DNA from: Sebastes aleutianus
Lineage: Eukaryota > Chordata > Actinopteri > Perciformes > Sebastidae
Reading direction: 5' to 3'
DNA length: 64,000 nt
Assembly: GCA_916700875.1 (NCBI GenBank)
Contig: CAKAKS010000068.1
Span: forward strand, 32,150,127 to 32,214,126
Shown here: piece by piece, positions 10,056 through 21,193 of the stretch
Numbering within the stretch: position 1 is the stretch's first letter
Layout of the letters: every line of letters starts with the position of its first letter
Position numbers and translations under genes: made by a program
The notes under the pieces: generated by a model
Database searches by the model: none
Seen by the model: the letters and a program-made list of their open reading frames with translations, nothing else
What the model was told of the DNA's origin: nothing

Positions 10056-10558
10056 GGGGATGTGACGGTGAGGAAATTCCCCCACCAGTTAATAAACTTG
10101 TGACAACACCGTTTACCGATTACACCGGACATTTTACAAGTAAAGATGACGGTCAATATGTGTAGAGCGCTTACTTTGATCTTTACCGTCGGGTTGCTGT
10201 GTGTCTGGCCTCTCCGGTCCAGCTTTTGCTGCGGGGCTGCAGGGGTCTACCTGGCGCCGCTGTGACCGCTCCGTCCTCTACGCAGCGATTAACGCTACCT
10301 CATTGACATTACGGTTCCCTTATAGCGTTGGGTTTAAATCCGAAATATTGCGTTCAATTTCAGTTTGTAGCGTCCGTCGTCCCACCATCTATTGACAACA
10401 TGTCGCTGATACGCCAAAATGAACTAAATGGTTTTTATTTCTGTAATAAAAATTTAAAAAACGGTGGGGGCGGTTGGCATGTAATGTAATCGGTGTATGC
10501 CTGACCACCGTGTAACACCGTGTAACACCGTGTAACACCGACTACCGCGGCAAGCCTA
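10056..10558 (+). mobile_element. RepD copy, about 0.5 kb, nested in RepC
   Basis: It begins GGGGATGTGACGGTGAGG and ends ACCGCGGCAAGCCTAC, as does the copy ending at 40373. Interior blocks: TTAATAAACTTGTGACAACA, GATTACACCGGACATTTTAC, TGACCGCTCCGTCCTC. It lies next to the zinc-finger remnant of the surrounding RepC element. Confidence 0.75.
10507..10540. repeat. Three-copy 10-bp tandem repeat
   Basis: ACCGTGTAAC repeated three times near the RepD right end. The corresponding place in the 39.8-kb copy has only one unit. Confidence 0.9.
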
Positions 10559-10768
10559 CAGCACAGTGAAGGCTACTGTACTTTGAGCGGCAAAGAAGAA
10601 CGGATTTCCGGTTAAACAAGTTGATTTTTTTCTGGGCTAATAAATGATGGCATCGGATTGGTGCATAGACTGGCGTATCTGCCGATACTTGATCCCGAAT
10701 TTTGGGCAGTATTGGACGCATTTCCGATACTGGTATCAGTATCAGAACAACTCTACCTATTGGAGTCA

Positions 10769-10920
10769 AAGGTTTTTACAGAGGGATATCTCTTTTATCA
10801 CTCCATAAATCAGAAAATACTGTCGGCAGCCATAAAAAAAAATCAATTTTCGCCATGTATAATAAAATGTATAAATCAGGCTGTGAATGATACATGAACA
10901 AACCCCTCTGTAAAAACCTT
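10769..10920. mobile_element. 152-bp element with perfect 17-bp inverted ends
   Basis: AAGGTTTTTACAGAGGG at 10769-10785 is exactly inverted at 10904-10920. The interior is AT-rich and non-coding. No clear target-site duplication is visible, so it could also be the inner part of a larger foldback. Confidence 0.65.
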
Positions 10921-11126
10921 CAGAATAGAGATAGGAATGAAACTGGAGAGTTTGGTGGATGTAAGAGCTGCTGAAGTGGAGATTTCTGGCTCAGAGTCTG
11001 AGAAACAACTCATTTAGAGAAGATGGCCCTTAAAGAGATGGATTGTAAAACTGACTACAGTTTAAAGACACTACAGAGGAAGAGATGTCACCGTGAAACT
11101 TCCCCAGTTGATTACTGACATTAAGA
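10921..11126. other. No gene; possible dispersed-repeat fragment
   Basis: Short stretch ending TTGATTACTGACATTAAGA at the hAT insertion site. ATGTCACCGTGAAACTTCCC resembles 9555-9575. Confidence 0.35.
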
Positions 11127-11827
11127 CAGTGGTTCTCAAACTGTGGGGCGTGCCCCACTACTGGGGCTTGACCGGGGGAAAATGTGATGCACAATTAATG
11201 TTTTGTTGTCTGAATCTTCTGCACAGCGGAACAGTAAAGAAATTGTCTCTTTATACATCCATGGTAGCGATGTTGTTCATTCAGACAGACAGACAGTCTG
11301 TAGGTTTACAGAATGGACAGATATTAGACAGAGACAAAAATAAAAACAGACGATGCTTCGGAGACGAACTAGACAACATGCTCATCTGACGGCAATCGGA
11401 AAAAAATCTGATGAAGCAGAGATGCACCGAGTAGGTAGAAGCTTAATCCGTAATAATGACATTCAAACACACAGAGCGAGCAACGTACTAGTCATCGCCT
11501 CAGTCCAAAATCAAAATTTATTGAATAAAGAGAGATCGTATTATTTCCAAAACTCACCATATGTTTTTTCTAACAAAATACTCTGCTTCAGTCCATATTT
11601 TTTGTCGATTAGCCTTTCAAAAACACTGCGGTTAAAACCTGTTTTCTCTCCCGCATGCACTCCAGCAATCCAACAGCACCATAAATTACATTTATATTTA
11701 CATAATAATAAAGGGCGGTGGGAGATGAGGAGAGACCAGAGACCAGGGGCGTGGTCTCACTGGTCCGGGAGTGAAAATATTTCTTCCTCCAAAGGGGGGA
11801 ATGACAGAAAAAGTTTGAGAACCACTG
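11127..11827. mobile_element. hAT element with CAGTGGTTCTCAAACT ends, 701 bp
   Basis: Inverted ends CAGTGGTTCTCAAACT (11127) and AGTTTGAGAACCACTG (to 11827). Flanking 8-mers CATTAAGA (11119-11126) and CATTAAGT (11828-11835) form a target duplication with one mismatch. These termini match the well-known hAT/Charlie type. No transposase frame survives. Confidence 0.85.
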
Positions 11828-11833
11828 CATTAA

Positions 11834-12305
11834 GTAGGGATGCACCGATCGGACTCTTTCAGTCCCGGTATCGGGTATCGGCCGGATACCGAGTACCAAC
11901 CCGATACCGGTGTTTAATCAATAAGCCGTATGCCTCACTGTGTGGAAGTGACTGGGATCACTCTTTTATGTGTAAGGCAACATCAGGCTTGACTTAAACA
12001 TCGCTTTCCTAACTTTGTAAAACAAAATGTAACAAATAAATACATAAATATACATTTATTGAATTTTTGTTTATTATTAAAAAATAATAAATTGTACACC
12101 AGCAACCAGGAATTATCATTCAGGTGTAAACCTTTTTAATGCAGCAACAAATTGGTCAAAACTTAAACAGAAATTAAAATTCCAGTATATAATGTGAATA
12201 GTATATAAACAATGGAACTGAATTGAATAGACCGGCTCCATTGTCACCGGTACCTGATCCAGCTATTTGAGTCTGTATTGACCCGATATCTGATCTGATT
12301 TAAAT
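11834..12305 (+). mobile_element. RepC copy, left end intact
   Basis: TAGGGATGCACCGATCGGAC, then CCGGATACCGAGTACC and a segment shared with 29301-29726 (GCCTCACTGTGTGGAAGT, AACATCAGGCTTGACTTAAA). The right end near 12240-12300 is eroded. Confidence 0.8.
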
Positions 12306-13164
12306 ATGCAAATGATGCATTATCTAATGCTAACTTTGGGTGTATTGAGGAGAATATCTATATACAGCCATTTGCTCAACTCCTCCACCAACATGTGCAG
12401 CTTCGTCTGAGCAGTATAAGCAAGTGATGCTTCACCTTTTATATTGGCTGATGGATTATTCATTAACGCTCCTCCTTCCTCTCACATCTCCTCTTCCTCT
12501 CCTCCATTATCTCCAACGCGCTCTCTCTCTTTCTTCCTCCCATCTTCTCCTTCCTCTCCCTCCCCTCCTCACCTCTCCTTATCTCTCCCCCGTCCTTGCA
12601 TCCTCTACATGTTTCCCCTCTCCATGTTGTACATTTCACGATAAGGCATTTAGCAGATTCTCTTATCCCGAGCCACCACACACACAGAGACACATGTCCC
12701 CCCTTTATTTACCCAGTGGGGGTTGTGCTGCTCTTTCATCAGCGCCCCACCTCACACTCGTACATTTACAGATCACACTTGGGAAAAGCTCTGGCGCAGC
12801 CCTGTGCTGTTGGTTGCCGTGTTGGGCTGTTACTAAGGAAAAGGATCGAGATAGTGTGGTGGTTTGAACAATCAGTGTTTTAGAGCCGCAGTGATTTGTC
12901 ATGTGGTCGATCAGCCGATGGACAGAAAATGAATCAGAAATTATTCTGGTAATCGACTTAAGTGCTTTTTCCAGGTTCTCAAATGTGAGAATTTGCCGCA
13001 TTTATTTGGTTTGACATTATAGGAAATTGAATGTTATTGGATTTTGGACGGTTTGTCTGAACAAAACAAGAGATTTGAGGAAGTCACGTTGAGCTCTGGG
13101 ATATCGTGATCGTCATTTTTTCACTAAAAGACAAAAAGATGAATCAATTCATTAAGAAAATAAT
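12306..13164. other. No gene; CT-rich stretch
   Basis: 12465-12600 is pyrimidine-rich. Open frames at 12424-12883 (plus) are driven by this composition and show no domain. Confidence 0.5.
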
Positions 13165-13690
13165 AGGGCTGTCAAAGTTAACGCGATAATAACACAAATT
13201 AGTTTTAACGCCACTAATTTCTTTAACCCCTTCCCATTCAGACCTCTTCTTTTAGAGGAGTAAGGGTGGGGGATAGGAGATGTTCAATGGTAGATAAAAA
13301 GTCAACAATAGATGTCACATAGAAGTGGTGTACATCATCTGAAAGCTGGGAACCTGAAGAATAATTTGAGGTGAGAGCCATCCATCCTCTGAATGCTCTA
13401 GGTCTCTAGTTTGATCCATCCATCTTCTGAATGCTCTAGGTCTCTAGTTTGAGGCTGTAAAGTTTCATGAGGCTGTGATTATCCTAGAGGTCACCACAGG
13501 TCATTTTATACAGGGAGGTCATAGTTTAAAAAATTGTCTCACTACAATGAAATGGCTCCTATGGGGACTAACATCATCACACATGAATACAGTTGGGCTC
13601 ATTGGATCCACAAGAGTCTCATCTTTACAGTGATACCCAATTTATGTAATTCAAGACTGTTTAGGGACCCCAGTATGCAGAAATATTCAG
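13165..13690 (+). mobile_element. RepA relative with diverged interior
   Basis: AGGGCTGTCAAAGTTAACGC and ACGCCACTAATTTCTTTAA match RepA for the first 60 bases. The body is then different, but it keeps similar order: 'CTCCTATGGGGAC', 'CACAAGAGTCTCATCTTTACAGTGATACCCA' (split here by commas of similarity to the RepA ACGAGTCTCCCCTTTACAGA block) and 'AAGACTGTTTAGGGACC'. A 43-bp tandem duplication (CCATCCATCCTCTGAATGCT and following) lies at 13379-13452. Probably an older subfamily. Confidence 0.45.
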
Positions 13691-15522
13691 CGTAAGTAAC
13701 TTTACCTGTTAGCAGCCGGTGGGCAGCACAGTCCTCCTTGGCTAAATAACGGAGCTACTAACGTTAACAGAGGTGCCATTGAGTTACAATTATGAGACGT
13801 TCAAGCTCTGCTCAGTAAGAATTACTATTGGGCGAAGGTAAATTCCAACGTTATCATGATGAGTTTTTGACGAGAAACTTGAATACATCCAGTTGTTTGT
13901 AGGAGACGTATTCACAGCAATATAAAATAGATATTAGAGAGAGAATTACGACCTGTTTATCTTCCTAACAGCTTGCCAAGATTTCTTTTAATCAAAGCAA
14001 ATATTGAAATTATCATAATCATTTGAATTCTGTGTTATTATGCAAATAACCACTATAGATGACAATAGCAAAGTACAGTACTGTGTACAGTAATCTCCCA
14101 ACCCAGAACAATAGGGCTCTCCCAGAAGCTACGGTGTAATTTGAACTCTGATATTTACCATGCATATAATGTTTTTTGTGTAAAATATATTGAACATTGA
14201 ATGACATCAGATCTAAAATGTTATTCCTTCATTTAGCACAGAGATTTCAAAAGTGGCAGATAAAAAAAAGACTTGCCTGCTACAGTGGCAGGAAGAGATA
14301 AAAGTTCATTTCAGAGCCTGCACAAAACCAGCAGAACCTTTTTTCTGAGGGATTCTTGCTTGTACGATGCACCAAACAACATCAAGAACTCACAAAGAGC
14401 AACAAACCAAAGAAGCAAAAAACATTTATCTCTATTATCAAAGTAAGCATCTCTCTTTCTATCTTCTCTCGTCTCAGCGTCTCATTATCCGTCTTCCTCC
14501 AGTCTCCTCAGTCCTCCGCCTTCTTCTCCGTCTGATTGCTCTCTCGGGATACATTCAGGACTGTTTCCGTACCTCCAGCCTCTCGTGCACAGCCTCTTTT
14601 CACAGTTTTTAATTACACAAATGATCTGGCTGGTTGGCGCACGGTGAAATTGCGTCTCTGGATGTGTCAGACGGACTCGCGGACAGTCTGGAGCTCTGTC
14701 ACTTTGGAGATTTAACTGTGAATTTGAAAATGTGGGAGTGCTGTGGTGAGATGCATCGCTCGCTCAGGCTTGGCTGAACAGAGCAAACAAATAAATGAGC
14801 GAACAGTAAATCCCTACACCTCCAGTTTCATCACGGAGGATAGAAAAACCAGAGAGATTAAGTTTAGGCAGACAGGTAAACAGACAGACTTTCGCCTCTG
14901 GAGCGCTGAGTCCAATAAGATCCAGGAGATGGATTTGAGACAGGAAGACAGAAAACAAAGGCTGGATATTAGATAAACCTTTGAGAGAGGGGATATAGGA
15001 AGGATCACAAGAACAAAAAGTTTGCTAAAACATGTCAAACAACACAGAAAATCAGACAAACAGATGGACAGACATGCAAACATCTAGCCACAAGCCCTTA
15101 AGAACTAGTTCACGTCAAGTCTTTACATGCAAATTAACTCTAAAGTCCTTTCAATGCAGAGGCCTAATAATTAAATATGCAGACTGTGTGTGACTGTCGA
15201 TGTCTTATCCTCCTTTTCAGTGTTCTGGGATTTTATGAGGCCAAATCTTGAGACTTGATTGTTTTTAGCAGAGTAAGTCTGACAGAAGTCCGGTCCAAGT
15301 CATGTCTCAAGTCCGTATTTTTGTGACTTAAAGCAGCTCGGTGTTTTTACAATAAAGTTTTAAATGACAGCGTGAAAGGAGTCTCCGGTAGTGATGAACC
15401 TTCAGAGAGTTATCAGCTGAATCTGCAGCTCCTCTCGGCTTTACGGAGCTTCATAGTTTCAGCTCATTGTTTATTGCGGTGTAACGATGCCTCGATCTGA
15501 CCAACTACTTTATATTCATTCT
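13691..15522. other. No gene recognised
   Basis: Mixed sequence with a CT-rich patch near 14450-14540 and GACAGACAG runs near 14865-14895 and 15050-15075. No domain-bearing frame. Confidence 0.5.
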
Positions 15523-16172
15523 AGGGCTGTCAAAATTAATGTGATAATAAAACGTTAACGCAAGTTTGTTTTTACGCCACTAATTTCTTTAATGCAATAA
15601 CACAACTTACTTAAATTTTTAGGTTGTAGCGGGATCAGTTTTAAAGCTAGAGTGAAGATACTGGTAACATATGAAACTAGAAAACCTAAAGAATCTTAAG
15701 TGCCAAACATGTCATACTTACATGTCGAGAAGGAGGATAAATAACTCTACGAAGTTACGCTAAATTACCCACGAGTCTCCCCTTTACAGACATGCCCACT
15801 TTATGATAATCACATGCAGTTTGGGGCAAGTCATAGTCAAGTCAGCACACTGACACACTGACAGCTGTTGTTGCCTGTTGGGCTGCAGTTTGCCATGTTA
15901 TGATTTGACCATATTTCTTATGCTAAATGCAGTACCTGTGAGGGTTTCTGGCCAATATCTGTCATTTTTGTGTTGTTAATTGATTTCCAATAATAAATAT
16001 ATACATACATTTGCATAAAGCAGCATATTTGTCCACTCCCATGTTGATAAGAGTATTAAATACTTGACAAATCTCCCTTTAAGGTGCATTTTGAACAGAT
16101 GAAAATTGTGCAATTAATTTGCTATTAATCATCAATTAATTGCGAGTAATATTTTAATTGATTGACAGCCCT
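15523..16172 (+). mobile_element. RepA copy, plus, both ends present, 650 bp
   Basis: It starts AGGGCTGTCAAAATTAATGT and ends TTGATTGACAGCCCT. All internal family blocks occur in order except the bases that normally precede ACCCACGAG, which are deleted. Flanks show no clear duplication. No coding potential. Confidence 0.9.
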
Positions 16173-16348
16173 ATTTATAATGCTTTATGCAAACCGTGGG
16201 ATCAACATCTGCATTTATCAGAGTCCCTGTAACATCCAACATCATAGCACCACTTTGAGAGAACACAGCTCTTTGCAAATGAAATAAAGTATTGACTGAG
16301 TTCATCTTTGCATGTAAACTATTAATTAAACATCAACACAGTGTTTTT

Positions 16349-16410
16349 GAGAATCGATACAGTATCACAAAACATAATATTGCGATATTTGATATTTTCT
16401 TACACCCCTA
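16349..16410 (-). mobile_element. RepF terminus
   Basis: Read in reverse it is TAGGGGTGTAAGAAAATATC followed by a degenerate GTATCG run, matching 18641-18735. Confidence 0.55.
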
Positions 16411-16463
16411 GTAGCCATGCATATGACACTATAATCCTCATTAATATTCAGAGGCTGTAGAGA

Positions 16464-16503
16464 CGGATGAGAGAGAGAGGGAGAGAGAGAGAGAGAGAGG
16501 GGG
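16464..16503. repeat. (GA)n run
   Basis: GAGAGAGAGGGAGAGAGAGA-type sequence of about 40 bp. Confidence 0.9.
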
Positions 16504-17330
16504 AGGTTACATATATAAGTGATAAAGTGGAGGAAAGGGTAAGAAAAAGGGTAATTCAATGCAAATTAGAGAGAAAGACGGAGGGACCGCCAGGGGGAGA
16601 GTGGACGGGTAGAGTTGAGAGCTTTGAAGAGGTGGAGAGACGTTAGTTCGATGAGAGGAATCTAATATCAATGGAAACGAGCCACCGTTACTCTGGTGGT
16701 TATGCAACCTAGAGACACCCGCTCAGTTCAACCCATAATGCACTACTGGTGTAAAAGTTGACAAGACTCTAACGTGTAAAATCCATTTGCATGTGTGTGT
16801 GACTGCATTCTTTTAGCATTGTGTAGTGAATGTGTCCCGGGTCACATTAAGGACCGCCTACTCTACTGACGTCCTGCTGGGATCAGCGGATCTCTGCTCT
16901 CCTCAGGTGAATAGACAGGCAGACACAAGCTCTTGTCAGCATGGAAACGGCCTCTGTGCTCTACTGTATCCCATCTGTACAACTGTGTTTTATTAAAATG
17001 TATCTTGTTTATAGGCTACATATCTCCAGACTATCAGACTAGGCACGCGAAGTCCATTATTATCATACTGTCACAGATGTGTCGGTGTTTTTGTTCCGCT
17101 GCTTTGCCTGGAGCTGACGCTCGTCCGTCCTTCCGCCCGCCTGTTCTCTCTCCTCCCCGGCTCTCTGAAGCTATGTGCCCCGCTGTTGTCTGGCAAAGGC
17201 GGTGGTGCCGGCGGCGCGGTGGTGCCGGCGGCGCGGAGGTCCCCGGGGCCCGCCGGTACAATAACCTTTTATTTTAATGTTAATAAAATGTAACCGAATT
17301 CACGAATATGTAGGATATTACTACTGACAT
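16504..17330. other. No gene; GC-rich patch at 17085-17260
   Basis: A GC-rich, CG-containing patch includes two copies of a 17-bp unit (CGGTGGTGCCGGCGGCG) at 17203-17236. No open frame with a domain and no splice donor after the patch was seen. Confidence 0.5.
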
Positions 17331-17334
17331 TCAT

Positions 17335-17550
17335 GTAGTATTACGTCACAACGCCTGCTCTATTAGCCATGTGTTGACTACGTGTTCATTTGCATATAGA
17401 GCGGGGAAGTGAGATCGGATCACAAGTGGTCACTGGAGACGCATGTGGAGACGCATTCTAACGCCAGGTGTGAACAGACGTACTTTAAGCTGTCCACTTG
17501 TGATCGGATCACTGAGGACGCTTGTTAATACCAGGTCTGAACAGGGACAG
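17335..17550. mobile_element. Foldback MITE with GATCGGATCACAAGTGG arms
   Basis: GATCGGATCACAAGTGG at about 17413 is inverted as CCACTTGTGATCGGATC at about 17496. Outer motifs CCAGGTGTGAACAGAC and ACCAGGTCTGAACAGGG resemble teleost elements with CCTGTTCACACCTGG-type ends. Family assignment is from memory. Confidence 0.5.
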
Positions 17551-17644
17551 AGACAGCGTGATTTCGTAGCCTCTCAGCAGGCGGCCACTGCAGCAGTTAT
17601 TCTCTTACCAACACACACACACACAGGATGATAAACACACACAC

Positions 17645-17945
17645 TAGGGGTGGGAAAAAAAATCGATTCACCTATGTATCGCGATTATTATTATTTTTTT
17701 TACAATTTTGAAATAGATTTTTTAATGCCAGTATTGATATATTTACTTTATTTGAGTCTATGCGGAGGTAGAAGGAAGTTACCGCTTTTTATTGTTGTAG
17801 TCTGAGTAACGTGACGTCATATCGCAAAATCGCAATAAATCGTGATACTGAGTCGCAATACTTAAAAATCGCAATACATATTGAATCGACACCCAAGTGT
17901 CGTGATAGTATCGAAGCGGGAGATGAGCATATCGTCCCAGCCCGA
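17645..17945 (+). mobile_element. RepE copy, short form, 301 bp
   Basis: It begins TAGGGGTGGGAAAAAAAATC and ends ATCGTCCCAGCCCGA, with CGCAATA/TCGAATCG runs near the right end and the block GTTGTAGTCTGAGTAACGTG shared with 25000 and 59310. Confidence 0.8.
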
Positions 17946-18560
17946 GAGGATAGGAGGAGAAGAGGGGAGTATGTGAATGAAACTGAAACACAGATGGAGT
18001 AACATGATACCAGTGAAAATGACCGGAGAAGGAGAGAAAAGAGAGGTAAAGATGAGGAAATAAGGCGTGGAACAGGAGATGAAAGGAGAAAATCAGATGA
18101 AGGGGGTAAGAGCATGAAAGAAGGAGGTGAATTAAGACTGGAGGAAAAGTGATGAAGCACTGGAGGACGGATTAAAGACGAGAGAAGGGGATGACAAACG
18201 AGATGTTAAAAGAGAAGAAATGTGAGGGTGAGAGAGGAACAACAGAAACAGAAGAGGATGAGAAGGAAGTAAAGATGGTGGATGAGGAGGATTGTTTCTG
18301 AAGAAAGTCAGGAGGGTGAAAAGGGAAGCAAGTGGATGAGAGATACAAAGAAGTACAAACACTGAGATGGGAGGTTGGGAGAGCCAAGCGGTGGAGGAAT
18401 AGAAACAAGTGAGGATGGAGGGATGATAGCGGAGAAGAGATGGAAGGATTGCGCGGTCATAAGATGGCCTGCAGCTGATTCTGGCGTTTGCTGTAAACTC
18501 TCCTCCAGCAGCCTCAGTGGAGGCCTCTGAGCTTTTAATAGGCAAGCGCTAACACACACA
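17946..18560. repeat. Purine-rich, low-complexity stretch
   Basis: GA-rich on this strand (GGAGAAGAGG, GATGAGGAAA and similar) without a strict period. Minus-strand frames (serine/leucine/proline rich) are artefacts. Confidence 0.6.
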
Positions 18561-18640
18561 ACACGCACATAACACACACATAATGCCTCAAGCACACAGA
18601 AAAACAGGCAGACTGATGCACGAACACTCAGCCGAGAGCT

Positions 18641-18788
18641 CGGGGTGTAAGAAAATATCGATGCACATCAGTATCGCAATATTATGTTTTGCGATACTGA
18701 TTCGATTCTCCAAAATGCTGTATCGATTTTTAACAAACCTCTTAAATATCCGACGGCTCGCTGGCAGACCCGGCCGCTAGTCTGTCAT
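18641..18788 (+). mobile_element. RepF fragment fused to RepA
   Basis: CGGGGTGTAAGAAAATATCG, then alternating TATCG/GCGATAC runs as at 16349-16410 on the other strand. At 18789 the sequence switches directly into the interior of RepA. Confidence 0.5.
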
Positions 18789-19068
18789 CTGGAGGTTGTA
18801 GCGGGCTCAGTTTTAAAGCTATTGAAGGATCCGGCATCATATGAAACTAGAAAAAAAACTAAAGAATCCATCGGTACCAACCATGTCATACTTGCATGTC
18901 GTGAAGAACGCTATATTACGCTCCAAAGTTACGCTATATTTTGGCGAGGAAAAACTGTCATGGCCATTTTCAAAGGGGTCCGTGACCTCTGACCTCAAGA
19001 TATGTGAATGAAAATGGGTTCTATGGGTACCCACGAGTCTCCGCTTTACAGATATGCCCACTTTATAC
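18789..19068 (+). mobile_element. RepA fragment, interior only
   Basis: From GGAGGTTGTAGCGGGCTCAG to CCCACTTTATA; both terminal repeats are missing. Confidence 0.8.
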
Positions 19069-19830
19069 ACTTTATACAATACCAATTAAATACAGAGCCA
19101 TTTGTCTTTTAAATTTAAACAATATTTCCCTACAATCATAATAAAAAATGGTCAATTCTGAGTTGAAAATTACAGACTTTTTGATCCTACATCCTCCCAC
19201 TCACCTTCCTCCCTGTGTGACTGACAGGTTCAATTTCTGCATAGTCATCCTTTCCTCTTCCTCTTCCTCCTCCTCCTCCTCCTCCTCTGTCCTTCATTCT
19301 CTCCCCCGTGTCCCTTCACACATCATCCACCCTCAAGCCACTGTGTTCTTAACCCACCACCTCCACTTTACCTCAGCGTGTGATTGACAGGCGGAGAATG
19401 TGTCCACTCATGCGTTTCCATGCGACTCCTCAGGGATCAAGAGAAGGAGAAAGACACTTATTAGTGGTCAGTGATGTCATATGGCACCACACAACCCCGG
19501 TCTCTTCTCTTAACGCTGATGTTCATTCTGCAACCGTTAACAAGCACAGATCTGAATGTCACTGAAACGATTTCATTTTCTCGTCAACGTTGCTAAAAAC
19601 ACTACTTCTATGTCATGTTATTAAACCAAAGTATTAAACCATTTATTGGTGGAGGGACAATTGTTTAGAAAAGACCTGAACATATGGATCAACAGTGGAG
19701 ACGAAGTGTCTTAATGGGCAGGAGTGAATTTGAGAATGTTTTGATATATTTGGAGATGTTTTTTGCGTTGGCTCTTGGTTGCTACAAACTGCTCAGCCAA
19801 CCTTTAAGCTATGTTTTCATCCCTTTTGAG
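19069..19830. other. No gene; (TCC)n at about 19252-19286
   Basis: One short trinucleotide run and unremarkable sequence. No convincing frame. Confidence 0.5.
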
Positions 19831-20612
19831 GGATGCTAATTTAAAAAATGAATAAAAAAAAAACGATAACCGACCGTTTAAAGGGACTATTTGTAACTTT
19901 CAGAAATGCTTGTTAACAGCAACACCTGTGGCCGTTAAGTCAACGAAAGTCAGCGTCGGGCTCGAGCTTGCTTGCTCTAAATAGACATGAACGAGCATCG
20001 CTCAAAACAGTGAGGCGACACACGTCAGCTAAAACCACAGTATCACTCTATATTTCACCTGCTTGGCAGTAATGTTAGCTGACCAGACAGAGGTCTCTCC
20101 ATGAATCAATGCTGATCCTAGTGTTGGCTTCTCCGGGGCTCTGAAACAGCGGAGCTCTGCAGAGAGTAACGTCTCGTCTCCGCCCGCAGTCAGAGAGAGC
20201 AGGGAGACACCGGCACCGGTCAGTAACGAGGCGACAACGTTTCTCTCTGCAAAGCTGCTGAGCCCCGTCACTTCACAAGACACGGGAAACCTCTGTTGGT
20301 CTGGAGGAGCTGCAGCATTTATCTCTGCACAAACGTCCACTGTACATTCACTAGATATTCTCAGAGCTAAACTAACTCTTCTGCAGTGTGGAGTGAGCGC
20401 GCGTTCACGTATGGAGGTGGAGCGAGTACGCGAGAACGCGCGCTGTCTGTGTGAAGGCAGGCTTGCAGAGGAGACGAGACTCCAGCCACACGCGAACGCG
20501 CATATGTCCCGACCCGGTACATTTATACGCTTAAAAAGTTACAAACAGTCCCTTTAATCGTTATCGTTATTATTATTATTAATGTTATTATCACGTTAAC
20601 TTTGACAGCCCT
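19831..20612 (+). mobile_element. RepA-ended element split by TTAA insertion
   Basis: It opens AGGGATGCTAATTTAAAA (also seen at 21194) with CGATAACCGACCG, and closes with GTTAACTTTGACAGCCCT, the RepA end. With the inserted 19882-20553 block and one TTAA removed, the join reads CCGACCGTTAATCG, in keeping with the AACCG/TTAACCG words of the related sequence at 21230-21260. Confidence 0.55.
19882..20553. mobile_element. TTAA-flanked non-autonomous element, 672 bp
   Basis: TTAA occurs at 19878-19881 and 20554-20557. The ends are AGGGACTATTTGTAACTTT and, inverted, AGGGACTGTTTGTAACTTT (18 of 19 match). A TTAA target is the hallmark of piggyBac-type transposition, but canonical piggyBac ends begin CCC, so the superfamily is uncertain. 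The interior is CG-rich in its right half (GCGCGCGTTCACG) and has a 103-codon minus frame at 20029-20340 without a domain that I recognise. Confidence 0.8.
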
Positions 20613-21193
20613 ACTTAGAGGATATCATTCTAACATGCTGATTGTAGCATTTTAAACAGCGATACGTCACATCAACTTCATTGTGAGAAAAATGACACTA
20701 TGGGAAGATAATTACCAGCCGTGAGCAATTTACCATTTATAAATGATGGTATTATGAACTGTTACCGAAATATTGCTGTGAATGATGCTCACCTGTGTTG
20801 TTCCATTTGATCATCTGACAGTATATACGTTTGAAAACACTCCGTCCTCATTCAACAGATTGCTCAGTCTTTACACATACAGAACAAACAGACCTGATAC
20901 ACCCCACCGGTCCACCCACGTACACTCACTGGTCTGAGTCCAGGAACTGTGCCACCAGCTGTCCCCCTATTGGCTGTTGTCCTGATGTAGGAGGTGTGTG
21001 TGTGTGTGTCTCTCACTTTCACTCAATCTCTTTCTGTCAGTCTCGCCCACTCTTTCTTTCTCACATCCACATCCTGGGAATTGAGCTGACTCTCATCCAG
21101 AGGATGAACATATCCGCAGATTAAACGTCATCAGTGTTTCACAAAAGAGCAACAACACCCAAACAGGACAAAACAAACGATGGTCAAGTCTAG
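20613..21193. other. No gene; short TG run near 20997
   Basis: Unremarkable sequence. Confidence 0.5.

Larger units (their letters stand above)
9745..10760 (+). mobile_element. RepC-type hAT copy hosting RepD
   Basis: At 9755-9815 there are CGATACCGATTCCAATACC and TATCGGTCGATACGGAGTAC, typical of the RepC left end; at 10640-10745 there are CTGCCGATACTTGATCCC and CGATACTGGTATCAGTATC, the matching right end. Between them lie a BED-finger remnant and the RepD copy at 10056-10558. The outermost bases are degraded. Confidence 0.6.

Noticed and set aside
20029..20340. 103-codon minus frame
   Set aside because: Lies wholly inside the TTAA-flanked non-autonomous element, has no recognisable domain and no expression signal.
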